Below, one piece after another: positions 22,150-32,064 of a stretch of 64,000 bases of DNA. The stretch comes from Streptomyces sp. G44 (lineage in GTDB: Bacteria; Actinomycetota; Actinomycetes; Streptomycetales; Streptomycetaceae): NCBI RefSeq assembly GCF_016905445.1, contig NZ_JAFEXF010000016.1:1-64000 (forward strand). Reading direction: 5' to 3'. Position 1 is the stretch's first letter; each line of letters begins with the position of its first letter. The notes beneath the pieces were generated by a model. The model searched no databases. It saw only the letters and a program-made list of their open reading frames with translations, and was not told the origin of the DNA. The translations under genes were made by a program, and so were the position numbers.

Positions 22150-22197
22150 GGCCACTGCCGCTGGGGTGTCGTTCGCATCCCATGCCCGGCAGTGGCC
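22150..22197 (-). terminator. Strong hairpin between tsf and pyrH
   Basis: A perfect 11-bp stem, GGCCACTGCCG (22150-22160) and CGGCAGTGGCC (22187-22197), with a 26-nt loop, followed on the minus strand by TTCTTCGTATG. It is probably the main terminator of rpsB-tsf. Confidence 0.7.
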
Positions 22198-22308
22198 TCC
22201 TCGTCAGATCCTGCGGTCGTACATCGCGTCGGGTTCCCTCTCCGGGGCTCCCCACGCGCGCGACCGCTGTCGACCCTATAGGGGTCTACCGTCGATCGCG
22301 GTACGGAC

Positions 22309-23145
22309 TCAGATGCCGACCTTGATGCGCGAGAAGCGCTTCAGGGTGACACCGGCCTCGGCGAGAACCTTCTCGACCGACTTCTTGTTGTCCAGCGCGT
22401 ACGGCTGGCCGAGGAGGGTGGCCTCCTTGAAGAAGCCGTTGACGCGACCCTCGACGATCTTCGGGAGGGCGGCCTCGGGCTTGCCCTCGGCGCGGGTGGT
22501 CTCCTCGGCGACGCGGCGCTCGGACTCGACGACCTCGGCCGGCACGTCCTCCTTGGAGAGGTACTTCGGCGCGAAGGCGGCGATGTGCTGCGCGACACCC
22601 TTGGCGAGGTCGGCGTCGGCCTTGTCCAGCTCGACGAGGACACCGATCTGCGGGGGCAGGTCGGGCATCGTGCGGTGCATGTACGCGGTGACGTAGGCGC
22701 CGGAGAACTGCGCGAAGCGGTCCAGGACGATCTTCTCGCCGAGGTTGGCGTTGGCCTCGTCCACGTACGCCTGGACGGTCTTGCCGGCCTCGATCTCGGA
22801 GGCGAGCAGCGCCTCGAGGTCGGCCGGGGACGTCTTGGCGATGTGGGCGGCGAGGTTGTTCGCCACGGCCTGGAACTTCTCGCCCTTGGCGACGAAGTCC
22901 GTCTCGCACTTCAGCTCGACGATGACACCGGAGGTGTTGTCGTCGGCGATGAGGGAGACCACGGCGCCGTTCTCGGCGGAGCGGCCCTCGCGCTTGGCGA
23001 CGCCCTTCTGGCCCTTGATGCGGAGCGCCTCGACGGCCTTGTCGACGTTGCCCTCGGCCTCGTCGAGCGCCTTCTTGCAGTCCATCATGCCGGCGCCCGT
23101 GAGCTCACGGAGCTTCTTGACGTCAGCGGCGGTGTAGTTCGCCAT
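22309..23145 (-). CDS. tsf: Elongation factor Ts
   Basis: 278 residues. The N-terminal UBA-like domain [19 protein letters not shown] is followed by the dimerisation and core domains, with the signature [15 protein letters not shown] that contacts EF-Tu. The protein exchanges GDP on EF-Tu. It follows rpsB by about 100 bp, with a hairpin in the gap. Confidence 0.97.
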   Translation of the reverse strand: MANYTAADVKKLRELTGAGMMDCKKALDEAEGNVDKAVEALRIKGQKGVAKREGRSAENGAVVSLIADDNTSGVIVELKCETDFVAKGEKFQAVANNLAAHIAKTSPADLEALLASEIEAGKTVQAYVDEANANLGEKIVLDRFAQFSGAYVTAYMHRTMPDLPPQIGVLVELDKADADLAKGVAQHIAAFAPKYLSKEDVPAEVVESERRVAEETTRAEGKPEAALPKIVEGRVNGFFKEATLLGQPYALDNKKSVEKVLAEAGVTLKRFSRIKVGI

Positions 23146-23197
23146 GATCGAAATTCTCTCTCGAAGTCTTGAAAGATCTACGGAGGTCTACGGGTGA

Positions 23198-23226
23198 ACG
23201 GCGGGGGCCGATCGGGCCCCCGCCGT
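23198..23226 (-). terminator. Hairpin between rpsB and tsf
   Basis: A perfect 12-bp stem, ACGGCGGGGGCC (23198-23209) and GGCCCCCGCCGT (23215-23226), with a 5-nt loop. It is very stable and could attenuate tsf relative to rpsB. No U-run follows. Confidence 0.65.
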
Positions 23227-23246
23227 CAACCACCGAACCTGTGAGG

Positions 23247-24155
23247 TCAGGCCTGCTCGGCGTCCGCGGCCGGGGCCTCGGCGGCGGGGGCCTCGGCGGC
23301 CGGAGCCTCGGCGGCGTCCTCGGCCGGCTTCTCGTCAGCCTTGGGGGCCTCGGGAGCCTCGGCGTCGTCGGCCTTCTTCTCGCCCTCGAGCAGGTCGCGC
23401 TCCCACTCGGCGAGCGGCTCGCCGGCGGCCTTCTCGCCCGGCTTCGAGTCACCGGTGGCGACACCGGAACGGGCGATGAGGCCCTCGGCGACGGCGTCGG
23501 CGATCACGCGGGTGAGCAGCGTGACGGAACGGATCGCGTCGTCGTTGCCGGGGATCTTGTAGTCGACCTCGTCGGGGTCGCAGTTGGTGTCGAGGATGGC
23601 GACGACCGGGATGTTGAGCTTCCGGGCCTCACCGACCGCGATGTGCTCCTTCTTGGTGTCCACGATCCAGACGGCGCTGGGCACCTTGGACATCTCGCGG
23701 ATACCGCCGAGGGTCTTCTCCAGCTTGGCCTTCTCGCGCGAGAGCACGAGAAGCTCCTTCTTGGTGAGACCGGAGGCGGCGACGTCCTCGAAGTCGATCT
23801 GCTCGAGCTCCTTGAGGCGCTGCAGACGCTTGTAGACGGTCGAGAAGTTGGTGAGCATGCCGCCCAGCCAGCGCTGGTTGACGTAGGGCATGCCGACGCG
23901 GGTGGCCTGCTCGGCGATGGCCTCCTGCGCCTGCTTCTTCGTGCCGACGAACATGACCGTGCCGCCGTGGGCGACGGTCTCCTTGACGAACTCGTAGGCG
24001 CGGTCGATGTACGACAGCGACTGGAGCAGGTCGATGATGTAGATGCCGTTGCGCTCGGTGAAGATGAAGCGCTTCATCTTCGGGTTCCAGCGACGGGTCT
24101 GGTGACCGAAGTGGACGCCGCTTTCCAGCAGCTCCCGCATCGTGACGACGGCCAT
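23247..24155 (-). CDS. rpsB: 30S ribosomal protein S2
   Basis: 302 residues. [22 protein letters not shown] at the start and the S2 signature [12 protein letters not shown] are present. The last ~60 residues are an Ala/Glu/Pro-rich tail with repeated PAAEA, longer than in E. coli S2 but normal in streptomycetes. The ribosome site is a strong AAGGAG ahead of ATG 24155. It heads the rpsB-tsf unit. Confidence 0.97.
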   Translation of the reverse strand: MAVVTMRELLESGVHFGHQTRRWNPKMKRFIFTERNGIYIIDLLQSLSYIDRAYEFVKETVAHGGTVMFVGTKKQAQEAIAEQATRVGMPYVNQRWLGGMLTNFSTVYKRLQRLKELEQIDFEDVAASGLTKKELLVLSREKAKLEKTLGGIREMSKVPSAVWIVDTKKEHIAVGEARKLNIPVVAILDTNCDPDEVDYKIPGNDDAIRSVTLLTRVIADAVAEGLIARSGVATGDSKPGEKAAGEPLAEWERDLLEGEKKADDAEAPEAPKADEKPAEDAAEAPAAEAPAAEAPAADAEQA

Positions 24156-24523
24156 GGCCGTTCTCCTTGAGATTCTCGGTTGTGCCGCGTGTGCCGGACG
24201 GCACTCGCGCCTGACGCCCGCTGTGCGCCTTGCCGCGAAGGACCGAGGGGCGCTGACACCGGCTTGTGATGGCCTGATGTCGGGGCGTGCGAAGTCGACC
24301 CGGTGACCCGGATCGCCACAAGAAGTGTACGGGACCCGCGGGGCGCCAGGTGACGCCGCTGCCCGTGACCTGGCGGCGGAGCCGTCCGCGCCGTCTCCGA
24401 GCCGTCACGACAGCGAGCCGCTCTGCCACTCGCACGGGTGACGGGACTGTCCACAACCGGCCGGTACTCCACAGATCCGGGCCATGATCCCCACGGATCG
24501 CCGGGGCACGGGACGGTGCTCGC
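24156..24523. promoter_or_regulatory. 368-bp divergent region: rpsB leader/promoter and M23 peptidase promoter
   Basis: No open frame with gene-like composition fits here. The rpsB ribosome site abuts its ATG. A possible -10 hexamer (TACACT on the minus strand, 24324-24329) would give a leader of about 170 nt. An 8-bp inverted repeat CGCCAGGT/ACCTGGCG (24344-24351, 24368-24375) lies just upstream of it. Assignments are by eye only. Confidence 0.35.
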
Positions 24524-25144
24524 ATGCGCCTGCAACTGCTTCTGACGACGCTGGCCGCGCTGCTGGCGACGGCCCTGCACCCGACGCCGGCCCCGGCCCC
24601 GGTGTCACCTCCGCCACCCGTGGCGAGGAACTGGCCGGTGGGCACCCGTCCCCCGGTCGTACGCGCCTGGGACCCGCCCTCGACCGCGTACGGCGCGGGC
24701 CACCGGGGCGTCGATCTCGCCGCCCCGCCCGGCACGGCCGTACGGGCGGTGGCACCCGGCCGGGTGTCGTTCGCGGGCCGGGTGGCGGGCCGAGGCGTGG
24801 TCTCGGTGGAGCTGGACGGCACCGGTGATCCCCCGCTGCGCACGACGTACGAGCCCGTGCGGCCCACCGTGAAGAAGGGCGCCGAGGTCGCCGCGGGCGA
24901 GGAGGTAGGCGTCCTGGAGCCGCCGACCGGCCACTGCCCGGGGGGCTGTCTGCACTGGGGGCTGCTCAGGGGCGGGGTCTACCTGAATCCCCTGAGCCTG
25001 CTGCCGCCCTGGCTGCTGCGCCGCGGGCCGTCGCGACTGCTGCCCCTGACCGACGCGCCGCCCCATGGCCTCGGCCCCGCACGCGCAGGGCCGCGGCTCA
25101 GCCCCGCACGCCCCGCAGGGCCATGGCCACGGCCGCCTCGGTGA
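24524..25144 (+). CDS. Secreted M23-family (LytM-like) peptidase-domain protein
   Basis: 206 residues. The first ~20 residues form a signal peptide (MRLQLLLTTLAALLATALHP), followed by a Pro/Ala linker. The M23 fold spans ~45-165: HRGVDLAAPPGTAVRAVAPG carries the H-x3-D zinc ligands, and GGCLHWGLLRGGVYLNP the H-x-x-L motif. Only one His of the usual HxH pair is clear (LHWG), so the catalytic site may be altered. The gene is the usual neighbour of rpsB in Streptomyces. Its 3' end runs 47 bp into the end of the convergent TetR gene. Confidence 0.82.
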   Translation: MRLQLLLTTLAALLATALHPTPAPAPVSPPPPVARNWPVGTRPPVVRAWDPPSTAYGAGHRGVDLAAPPGTAVRAVAPGRVSFAGRVAGRGVVSVELDGTGDPPLRTTYEPVRPTVKKGAEVAAGEEVGVLEPPTGHCPGGCLHWGLLRGGVYLNPLSLLPPWLLRRGPSRLLPLTDAPPHGLGPARAGPRLSPARPAGPWPRPPR

Positions 25145-25679
25145 TGGCTCCGGGCTCTTCCGCCACGCCGAGCTCGATCCGCCGCACGGCCGCGTCCACG
25201 ATGCCCTGGAGCAGCATCGCCGCCATCCGCGGCTGCTCGTGGCCGAGCTCTTCGAGTGCCTCGACGATCATCGCGATGAGGCCGCCGTGCGCGGCCCGGA
25301 TCTTCTCCCGGGCCCCGGCGTCGAGCTCACTGGCGGAAATGGCGACCACGGCGCGGTGCCGCCGGTCCCCGACCAGGGCCAGCTGGCGCCGCACATAGGC
25401 CTCGACCTTGCCCTCGGCCGACTCCGCATCCTCCATGGCCGCCGACACCTCGGCCGCCCAGACGGGAAAGTCCACCTCGCACAGCTCCTCGACCACGGCC
25501 GCCCGCGACCGGAAGTACTCATAGACGGACGACCGGGCGAGCCCGGTGCGCTCGGCGAGGGCGGGGAAGGTCAACGCCTCCGTACCGCCTTCGGACAACA
25601 GGGACCGCGCGGCGTCCAGCAGGGCCCCGCGCTGCATCGACCGGTGCTCGGCCACAGAGGCCGCTCGAATCCTTGGCAC
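25098..25679 (-). CDS. TetR-family transcriptional regulator
   Basis: 193 residues. The N-terminal HTH spans ~18-62 (LLDAARSLLSEGGTEALTFPALAERTGLARSSVYEYFRSRAAV, read as helix-turn-helix plus the YxYF signature). The remainder is an all-helical ligand domain. GTG 25679 has GGAG a few bases upstream. It sits 94 bp downstream of whiG on the same strand, an arrangement conserved in streptomycetes. Target and ligand are unknown. Confidence 0.88.
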   Translation of the reverse strand: MPRIRAASVAEHRSMQRGALLDAARSLLSEGGTEALTFPALAERTGLARSSVYEYFRSRAAVVEELCEVDFPVWAAEVSAAMEDAESAEGKVEAYVRRQLALVGDRRHRAVVAISASELDAGAREKIRAAHGGLIAMIVEALEELGHEQPRMAAMLLQGIVDAAVRRIELGVAEEPGAITEAAVAMALRGVRG

Positions 25680-25773
25680 GGCTCCACTTTACGGACGGGA
25701 CGCGCCACACGGGAGGCGCGGCGGGGCGCACAACCGGCGGGCAGGGACGATTCAGCTCACTCCGCGCACCGTG

Positions 25774-26616
25774 TCAGCGCCCAAAACTGGCCAGCTTCGC
25801 GCGCAGCTGGAGCACCGATTTCGTGTGGATCTGGCTCACCCGGCTCTCGGTCACCCCGAGCACATTGCCGATCTCGGCGAGCGTGAGCCCTTCGTAGTAG
25901 TAGAGGGTCACGACGGTCTTCTCACGCTCGGGCAGCGTGTTGATCGCCCGTGCGAGCAGCCTGCGCAGCTCACGGTCCTCGGCGACCTCCACGGGGTTGT
26001 CGGCCGCGTGGTCCTCAAGGGTGTCCATCAGGCTCAGCCGGTCGCCGCCGTCACCGCCGACGTGCAGCAGCTCTTCGAGCGCCACCACGTTCGCCAGGGA
26101 CAACTGGCTGAAAACCGCGTGCAGTTCCTCCAGCGCGATGCCCATCTCCGCGGCCACCTCGCTCTCCGAGGGGGTGCGCCGGAGCTGCGCCTCCAAGGTG
26201 GCGTAGGCACGCTCCACGTTGCGCGCCTTCTGGCGCACCGACCGGGGGATCCAGTCGAGCGCCCGCAGCTCGTCGATCATCGCCCCGCGGATCCGGGTGA
26301 TGGCATAGGTCTCGAACTTGATCGACCGTTCGATGTCGAACTTCTCGATCGCGTCGATCAGCCCGAACACCCCGGACGAGACGAAGTCGGCCTGCTCCAC
26401 ATTGGGCGGCAGCCCCACGCTCACCCGGCCCGCGACGTACTTCACCAGGGGCGAGTAGTGCAGGATCAGCTGCTCCCGCAGCCGCCCGTCCCCGGTCTCC
26501 TTGTACGACCGCCACAACTCGTCCAGCGACGAGGGGGCGGGGGGCCGCTCCTGCTCGCCGCTACGGGCGGCGGGAGGGCCCGCCGCCCGGTCGGACCCTG
26601 AGGTGTGCTGGGGCAT
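25774..26616 (-). CDS. whiG: Sporulation sigma factor WhiG
   Basis: 280 residues, a FliA-type sigma-28 factor. Region 2 is [38 protein letters not shown] and the [22 protein letters not shown] stretch. Region 3 spans ~130-180. Region 4 is [39 protein letters not shown]. WhiG commits aerial hyphae to sporulation. ATG 26616 was chosen because AAGG is suitably spaced and the length matches the known protein. There is no anti-sigma gene beside it. Confidence 0.97.
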   Translation of the reverse strand: MPQHTSGSDRAAGPPAARSGEQERPPAPSSLDELWRSYKETGDGRLREQLILHYSPLVKYVAGRVSVGLPPNVEQADFVSSGVFGLIDAIEKFDIERSIKFETYAITRIRGAMIDELRALDWIPRSVRQKARNVERAYATLEAQLRRTPSESEVAAEMGIALEELHAVFSQLSLANVVALEELLHVGGDGGDRLSLMDTLEDHAADNPVEVAEDRELRRLLARAINTLPEREKTVVTLYYYEGLTLAEIGNVLGVTESRVSQIHTKSVLQLRAKLASFGR

Positions 26617-26962
26617 TCGTCGCCTTGAGCCGTTCTGCCGTGAACCGGTGAGGTCGCGTGGGTCGGTGCCGTCGCGCGAGGCGGCGAATCCACCGGGGCC
26701 GCCCGCGCTCGTGTGGTGCTGTGTGTACGTGCAGTGAATGAGGTTGTCCGTCTGATCGCCTGTCCGCGATCGGAATCCTTGTGAGCGTAGCGTGACTGCG
26801 GTGTCGCAGTGAGCGAAGACTATGGGATCTTTCGTGCGCAGATACGTTCCGCTGGGTGGCTCCCCGAGCCGCTCTTGTCGCGGTGAGTGACGATGTCGGC
26901 GCATCAACTGCGCGGTTTCCCAAGGTCGTCGGGGGTTCATCCGTCCGGTGGAACACGCTCGG
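26617..26962 (-). promoter_or_regulatory. 346-bp whiG upstream region
   Basis: This is the gap between the dprA stop and the whiG start, both on the minus strand. The base composition is less GC-rich than the neighbours. Read on the minus strand it contains short direct and inverted elements such as TGCGACACCGCA, but no hexamer pair was clear enough to call. It probably holds the whiG promoter and leader. Confidence 0.4.
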
Positions 26963-28123
26963 TCACGATTCACGTCCAGTGGCGAAGACGGACAGAAACG
27001 CCTGGCGTGTCAACTGCCAGCCGTCGCCGTGGCGTTCGACGAACCCCAACGACTGAAGTTCGTACAGGCGCCCTACCGCGTCGTCCACGCTCGTCACCGC
27101 GCCGGCGGCGACCTCCCGGGCCGTCGCTCGCCCTCGCGCGGGCAGCGCGGCCAGGACGCGGGCCGCCCCCGGGGCGAGCAGATCGCGCGGCACGACGGGG
27201 CCTCGCCGCTCCGGCGCCAGGTCGCCCATGTCACCGACCAGCTCGACCACTTCCGCGGCATCGGTCACCAGGACGCCGTCACCCCGCAGCAGTTCATGGA
27301 CCCCGGCGGACAGGCCGCTGGTCGCGGGCCCCGGCACCCCCATGGTGAAGCGCCCCAACTCGTGGGCGCCACGAGCCGTGGCGAGCGCCCCGCTGCGGTA
27401 GGCGGCCTCCACCACCACCGTCCCCCGGGTGAGCGCGGCGATCACCCTGTTCCGCAGGATGAAGCGGCTCGGCGTCGGATGGTCGCCCGGCGGCAACTCG
27501 CCGACCACCAGCCCCTGTTCCGCGATCCGCCCGATCAGCTCGGCGTGCCCGCGGGGGTAGGCCCGGTCCACCCCGCAGGCCAGCACGGCCACGGTGGCCC
27601 CACCCGCGCCGAGCGCTCCGCGGTGCGCGGCGCCGTCCACGCCGTACGCCCCGCCCGAGACCACCACCCAGCCGCGCTCCGCCAGGCCCGCGCCGAGGTC
27701 GGCCGCCATGTGCGCGCCGTACTGCGTGCAGGCACGGGCTCCGACGACGGCCACCGACCGCAGCGCCCATATCCGCAGGGAGGGCCTCCCCCGCACCCAG
27801 AGCCCGATCGGCCGCGCGTCCCCGAGGTCGTCCAGGGACGACGGCCATTCCGCGTCCCCCGGGCAGACGAACCGCGCCCCGACGCTCCGCGCCGCCTCCA
27901 GGTCCTCCTGGGGCCGGGCCTTGGCGGCCCGCGCCCGCAGCCCCTGCCACCGCCGCGTGCTCACACCCGGGAACCGGTCCTCCTCCCCGCCCAGCCCGCG
28001 CAGCACCCCGACGGCCCCGGTTTCCCGGAGCCACCGGCCACCGATCTCGTCCCCGGGTTCGAGCACGCGGGTCAGGGCGACCCTGGCCAGGCGTTCCTCG
28101 TCCGTCGGGGAGCCGGTGCTCAC
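26963..28123 (-). CDS. dprA: DNA-processing protein DprA/Smf
   Basis: 386 residues. The Rossmann-like domain has [31 protein letters not shown] and the [22 protein letters not shown] single-strand-DNA-loading motif near residue 250. A C-terminal winged-helix-like segment (~320-380) follows. DprA loads RecA on incoming single-stranded DNA in naturally competent bacteria, and its role in Streptomyces is not clear. GTG 28123 overlaps the yifB stop (GTGA). Confidence 0.93.
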   Translation of the reverse strand: MSTGSPTDEERLARVALTRVLEPGDEIGGRWLRETGAVGVLRGLGGEEDRFPGVSTRRWQGLRARAAKARPQEDLEAARSVGARFVCPGDAEWPSSLDDLGDARPIGLWVRGRPSLRIWALRSVAVVGARACTQYGAHMAADLGAGLAERGWVVVSGGAYGVDGAAHRGALGAGGATVAVLACGVDRAYPRGHAELIGRIAEQGLVVGELPPGDHPTPSRFILRNRVIAALTRGTVVVEAAYRSGALATARGAHELGRFTMGVPGPATSGLSAGVHELLRGDGVLVTDAAEVVELVGDMGDLAPERRGPVVPRDLLAPGAARVLAALPARGRATAREVAAGAVTSVDDAVGRLYELQSLGFVERHGDGWQLTRQAFLSVFATGRES

Positions 28124-29754
28124 CTCGGTGCCCCGATCGGCTCGATCGCCATCGGCACACCACGCGAGATGCCCGTGCGCAGTTGCAGCGCCAGGGCGAC
28201 GTCCTGCGCGGAGGGCCGGTCGTGCCCCGCCAGGTCCGCGACGGTCCATGCCACCCGCAGGACGCGGTCGAGGCCGCGGGCCGTCAGGAAACCGCGCTCC
28301 AGGTCCAGCTCGGCCGCGTCCAGCGCGCCGGGGGCGGCGGGCCAACGGGTGCGCAGCGCGTGGCCGGGCACCTCGCTGTTGGTCCGCCAGCCGGTGCCGG
28401 ACAGCCTGGCCGCCGCTCTCTCCCGGGCGGCGCGGACACGGTCGGCGACGGTGCGGGTGGACTCTCCACGCGTGCCGTACCCGGCCAGTTCGGACCGGGT
28501 GACGGCCTCCACCTCGACCTTGAGATCGACGCGGTCGAGCAGCGGCCCCGAGAGGCGCGCCTGATAGCGGCGGATGACGGACGAGGGGCATTCGCAGCCG
28601 TCACCGAGCAGCGTGTGCCGCCCGCAGGGGCAGGGGTTGGCCGCCAGCACCATCAAGAACTTCGCGGGCAGGCGGACGACCCCGGCGCTGCGCGCGATCA
28701 CCACATGGCCCGATTCGAGGGGCTGCCTCAGGGAGTCCAGCGCCTGGCTGCTGAACTCCGGCGCCTCGTCGAGGAAAAGCACCCCTCGGTGAGCCAGCGA
28801 GACCGCTCCCGGCCGTGCCAGCCCCTGGCCGCCGCCCACGAGCGACTGCATCGTCGCGGAGTGGTGCGGCGCGCAGTACGGCGCGACGTCCACCAGCGGC
28901 TTGCCCGGAGGGAGCATGCCCGCCACCGAGTGGACCGCCGTCACCTCCAGGGAGTCCTCGCGGGTCAGCCGGGGCAGGATGGCCGGCAGCCGCTCCGCGA
29001 GCATGGTCTTGCCCGCGCCCGGCGGCCCCTGAAGGAAGAGGTGGTGCGCCCCGGCGGCGGCCACCTCCACGGCGGTCCTCGCCGATGTCTGCCCGACGAC
29101 GTCCGCCAGGTCCAGCGTGTGGGCGTCGTCCGCCGCCCCGCCGACGCCGAGGCCCGCGCCCACGCCGGTGCCCGGCACGCAGAGCCCGGCGAGCATCGGG
29201 TCGGGCCGCCCCGTCTCGTCCGGCTCCTCCAGCGGCACCGGTTCGTCGGTGAGGACCGCGATGAGCTGGCGCAGGCTGCGCACCCCGAGGACCGAGACGC
29301 CCGGCACCAGCGAGGCCTCCGCGGCCGTGCACTCCGGCACCACCACCTGTTCGTACCCCGCGTCGGCCGCCGCGAGGACCGCCGGCAGCACGCCCCGCAC
29401 GGGTCGCACCCGTCCGTCGAGCCCCAGCTCACCGATCATCACGATGTCGGCGAGCACCCGTGGGTCGATCCGCTCGGCGGCCCCGAGGACGGCGCACGCG
29501 ACGGCCAGGTCGAAGCCGCTGCCGCCTTTGGGCACCGACGCGGGGCTCAGCCCCACCGTGAGCTTCTTCTGGGGCCACTCCGCGCCGGAGTTGACCACGG
29601 CGGCCCGGACCCGGTCCCGGCTCTCCGTCAGGCTCTTGTCCGGCAGTCCCACCAGCGTGAACGCCGCCACGCCGGGCTCCAGGTCGGCCTGCACCTCGAC
29701 GACCACGCCTTCGACGCCGACCAGCGCAACCGAACACGTACGCGCGAATCCCAT
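28120..29754 (-). CDS. yifB: YifB/ComM-family Mg-chelatase-like AAA+ ATPase
   Basis: 544 residues. The N-terminal Lon-protease-like fold (~1-190, GFDLAVACAVLGA) is followed by an AAA+ Mg-chelatase domain: Walker A GPPGAGKTMLAERLP (~225) and Walker B LFLDEAPEFS. A Cys cluster, NPCPCGRHTLLGDGCECP, forms the family's zinc-like insertion. The C-terminal Mg-chelatase lid comes last. ComM proteins are branch-migration helicases for DNA uptake. The ATG overlaps the yraN stop (TGATG). Confidence 0.94.
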   Translation of the reverse strand: MGFARTCSVALVGVEGVVVEVQADLEPGVAAFTLVGLPDKSLTESRDRVRAAVVNSGAEWPQKKLTVGLSPASVPKGGSGFDLAVACAVLGAAERIDPRVLADIVMIGELGLDGRVRPVRGVLPAVLAAADAGYEQVVVPECTAAEASLVPGVSVLGVRSLRQLIAVLTDEPVPLEEPDETGRPDPMLAGLCVPGTGVGAGLGVGGAADDAHTLDLADVVGQTSARTAVEVAAAGAHHLFLQGPPGAGKTMLAERLPAILPRLTREDSLEVTAVHSVAGMLPPGKPLVDVAPYCAPHHSATMQSLVGGGQGLARPGAVSLAHRGVLFLDEAPEFSSQALDSLRQPLESGHVVIARSAGVVRLPAKFLMVLAANPCPCGRHTLLGDGCECPSSVIRRYQARLSGPLLDRVDLKVEVEAVTRSELAGYGTRGESTRTVADRVRAARERAAARLSGTGWRTNSEVPGHALRTRWPAAPGALDAAELDLERGFLTARGLDRVLRVAWTVADLAGHDRPSAQDVALALQLRTGISRGVPMAIEPIGAPR

Positions 29755-30134
29755 CAGGCCACCCCCCGCGCGTGCTCGACCACGGGAGCTCCGCGCCGCG
29801 GGAGCAGGACGCCGATCAGGTCGATGCGGACGCCGCCGGGCGGTGGGCCGCCGCGCTCCTCGATCCAACGCTCCGCCAGGCGCCGCAGCCGCTCCGCCTT
29901 GGTCCGGCCCACGGACGCCATCGGATGTTCGAACAGCGCCGAGCCGACCAGGCCCGGCGCCCTGCGGGTCTTCACCTCGCAGACGACGAGGGCCTCGCCG
30001 TCCATGGCCACGATGTCGATCTCACCGGCCCTGCCCGCGCGCCAATTGCGCTCCAGGACCGTCATCCCCGCCTCGACCAGCCGCCGCGCGGCCAGGTCCT
30101 CGCCGTACTTGCCGAGTGCTCCCCGTGCGTTCAT
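29754..30134 (-). CDS. yraN: YraN (UPF0102) family nuclease-fold protein
   Basis: 126 residues. The domain starts with [25 protein letters not shown]. The endonuclease-like core [22 protein letters not shown] carries E, D and E-x-K, as in archaeal Holliday-junction-resolvase-fold proteins. GGAGGTGG precedes ATG 30134. It is the first gene of the tightly coupled yraN-yifB-dprA set. Confidence 0.93.
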   Translation of the reverse strand: MNARGALGKYGEDLAARRLVEAGMTVLERNWRAGRAGEIDIVAMDGEALVVCEVKTRRAPGLVGSALFEHPMASVGRTKAERLRRLAERWIEERGGPPPGGVRIDLIGVLLPRRGAPVVEHARGVA

Positions 30135-30266
30135 GTCGGCACCACCTCCGACACCCACGGTCACGGCTCGGCCCGCACCTGTTGGATCTTGGTGCACTAC
30201 TCGTCGGTTGTGGATAACCGCGCCACCCCGACGAGTGAATCAGCCGCCCGTCAGCTCCAGCCGGAC

Positions 30267-30575
30267 TCAGCCGCCCGGCAGCTCCAGGTCGCTCTTGTTC
30301 AGCTCCTCGATGTTCACGTCCTTGAACGTGAGGACGCGGACCTGCTTCACGAACCGAGCCGGCCGGTACATGTCCCACACCCAGGCGTCCGCCATCGACA
30401 CCTCGAAGAAGACCTCACCCTGCACCGAGTGCACCTGCATCTCGTAGTCATTGGTGAGGTAGAAACGCCGCTCGGTCTCAATCACGTATTTGAACAGACC
30501 GACGACATCGCGGTACTCCCGGTAGAGCTTCAGCTCCATCTCGGTCTCGTACTTCTCGAGGTCCTCGGCGCTCAT
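30267..30575 (-). CDS. DUF2469 family protein
   Basis: 102 residues, soluble and acidic at the N-terminus (MSAEDLEKYETEMELKLYREY). The highly conserved blocks FKYVIETERRFYLTNDY and EVFFEVSMADAWVWDMYRPARFVK identify the actinobacterial DUF2469 family, always found near yraN/rnhB. The function is unknown. Confidence 0.93.
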   Translation of the reverse strand: MSAEDLEKYETEMELKLYREYRDVVGLFKYVIETERRFYLTNDYEMQVHSVQGEVFFEVSMADAWVWDMYRPARFVKQVRVLTFKDVNIEELNKSDLELPGG

Positions 30576-30630
30576 GGCATGTTCCCCTTCAGCCGTGCGT
30601 CCCCCTATTGTGCGTCAGCCCCGCGAACCC

Positions 30631-31239
30631 CTACACGATTTCCGTGTCGAGGATCTGGGGCCGGTCCGGGGGCCCCTCGTCGAGCAGTCTGCGAAGCAGC
30701 TCGGCGAGTCTGGTCGGGTACACCGTCTCATGAGCCCCGGTCAGTTCCCGGCACGTCCACCAACGCGCTCCGGCCACACTGCGGCGCTCCAGCTCCGTCA
30801 GGCCCTCGGCCGCCGTCGCCGTCTGCGTCGTACGCGCCAGGTAGTACCACTCGTCCTGGTCCCAGCGGCGCCCGGCGAAGGGGAAGGAACAGACGCGCCG
30901 CCACAGCACCGGGCCGAGCTCGACCTCCGTGATGCCGGTCTCCTCACGCAGCTCGCGCAGGGCGGCCTGCTCCCGTGTCTCGTCGCCCTCCAGGCCGCCG
31001 CCCGGGGTGAACCACCAGTCGTCGGCAGGGTCACCGGGCTCATGGCCGTGCAGCAGCAGGATGCGCTCGCTCGGGTCCAGCAGCACCACGCGCGCGACCC
31101 TGCGCAGCGGCCTGCCCGTGGGCGAGGTCTCTGCCGGAGCCGTCCCGGGCCCGCCGCCGCTCTCCACCGGTGACGACTCTGCCGGGTGCGCCTCCCCCGC
31201 CGACCACGACGCGGCCCGCGCGTCCTCCTCAGCCGACAC
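30631..31239 (-). CDS. NUDIX hydrolase
   Basis: 202 residues. After a ~60-residue low-complexity N-terminus, the NUDIX domain contains a full box, GGGLEGDETREQAALRELREETG (G-x5-E-x7-R-E-x2-E-E-x-G), near residue 100, followed by RWDQDEWYYLAR. It hydrolyses a nucleoside-diphosphate-linked substrate not deducible here. GTG 31239 has GGGGGAGG at 6-nt spacing and overlaps the end of sipZ by 11 bp, so it is translated as the last gene of the sip operon. Confidence 0.88.
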   Translation of the reverse strand: MSAEEDARAASWSAGEAHPAESSPVESGGGPGTAPAETSPTGRPLRRVARVVLLDPSERILLLHGHEPGDPADDWWFTPGGGLEGDETREQAALRELREETGITEVELGPVLWRRVCSFPFAGRRWDQDEWYYLARTTQTATAAEGLTELERRSVAGARWWTCRELTGAHETVYPTRLAELLRRLLDEGPPDRPQILDTEIV

Positions 31240-31984
31240 CGACGGCCTCCCCCGTACGGCTGCGCCCTCGGCCGCCGCCCAGACGCCTGGCCACCGGGCC
31301 GTACGCGGCGCCGCCGAGGACCAGCACCATGCCCACCACGATCGCGCCCACCACCAGGCGCAGCGGCCCCGGCTCCGAGAGGCCGCCCGGCATGTCCGCG
31401 AAGCCCTCCGGCCGCTCCAGCATGCCGAACCGGTCCATCGGCCACGCCACCGCGTCGACCCGCGCCCGCACCGCGTCACGCGGCACGGTGCCGCCGTCCG
31501 CGTCGCCCAGGTGCGTGCTGGAGTCCAGGGAACCGCCGCGCTCGTCGCCGAGCAGGAACAGGCGGCCCTTGGGGACGGTGGTGGCGGGGATGCCGGCGGC
31601 CGCGGCGTCCTTGCCCTCGGGAAGATACGGTTCTGCGACGTCCTCGCCGTTGACGGTCAGCTTGCCGTCCTCGCAGCAGGCGACCTTGTCGCCGCCCACG
31701 GCGACGACGCGCTTGACCATCGGCAGATCGCCCCACGTGGCCTGCTCGAAGACGACGACGTCACCGCGGCGCACCGCGTCCCCCTCGATCCGCTGCGCGA
31801 GCACCCGGTCGCCCGCGTCGATCGTCGGGGTCATCGACCCCGTGGGCACGGTGTACGGCTGGTACAGGACCGCGCCCCACACGAACCCGCCGAGGAAGAG
31901 CACACAGCCGAGGGCCACGGCGATGCCCGACAGCACGCCGCCGAGCCGGCCCCGGCCCTCGTCCGTACGACGTGTCCTGCTCAT
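31229..31984 (-). CDS. sipZ: Type I signal peptidase SipZ
   Basis: 251 residues. Membrane helices lie at ~18-40 and near the C-terminus (~215-235). The catalytic Ser is in VPTGSMTPT, the catalytic Lys in MVKRVVAVGGD, and the box-D/E region is LFLLGDERGGSLDS. It is fourth of four adjacent signal peptidases, the arrangement known as sipWXYZ in Streptomyces. ATG 31984 has GGGGGAG upstream. The peptidase cleaves exported preproteins on the outer face of the membrane. Confidence 0.92.
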   Translation of the reverse strand: MSRTRRTDEGRGRLGGVLSGIAVALGCVLFLGGFVWGAVLYQPYTVPTGSMTPTIDAGDRVLAQRIEGDAVRRGDVVVFEQATWGDLPMVKRVVAVGGDKVACCEDGKLTVNGEDVAEPYLPEGKDAAAAGIPATTVPKGRLFLLGDERGGSLDSSTHLGDADGGTVPRDAVRARVDAVAWPMDRFGMLERPEGFADMPGGLSEPGPLRLVVGAIVVGMVLVLGGAAYGPVARRLGGGRGRSRTGEAVGVG

Positions 31985-32064
31985 CCCGGTGCTCCCCCGT
32001 CTCGGAGACGACCCCGCCGCCCGTGTGTACGGACGGCGGAAGATCGGCGATCTGGGACGGCACC

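Noticed and set aside
26963-29754. dprA-yifB as evidence of a natural-competence operon
   Set aside because: These genes are near-universal in actinomycetes, and no DNA-uptake (ComEA/ComEC) genes are present in the window, so nothing beyond the individual calls is supported.
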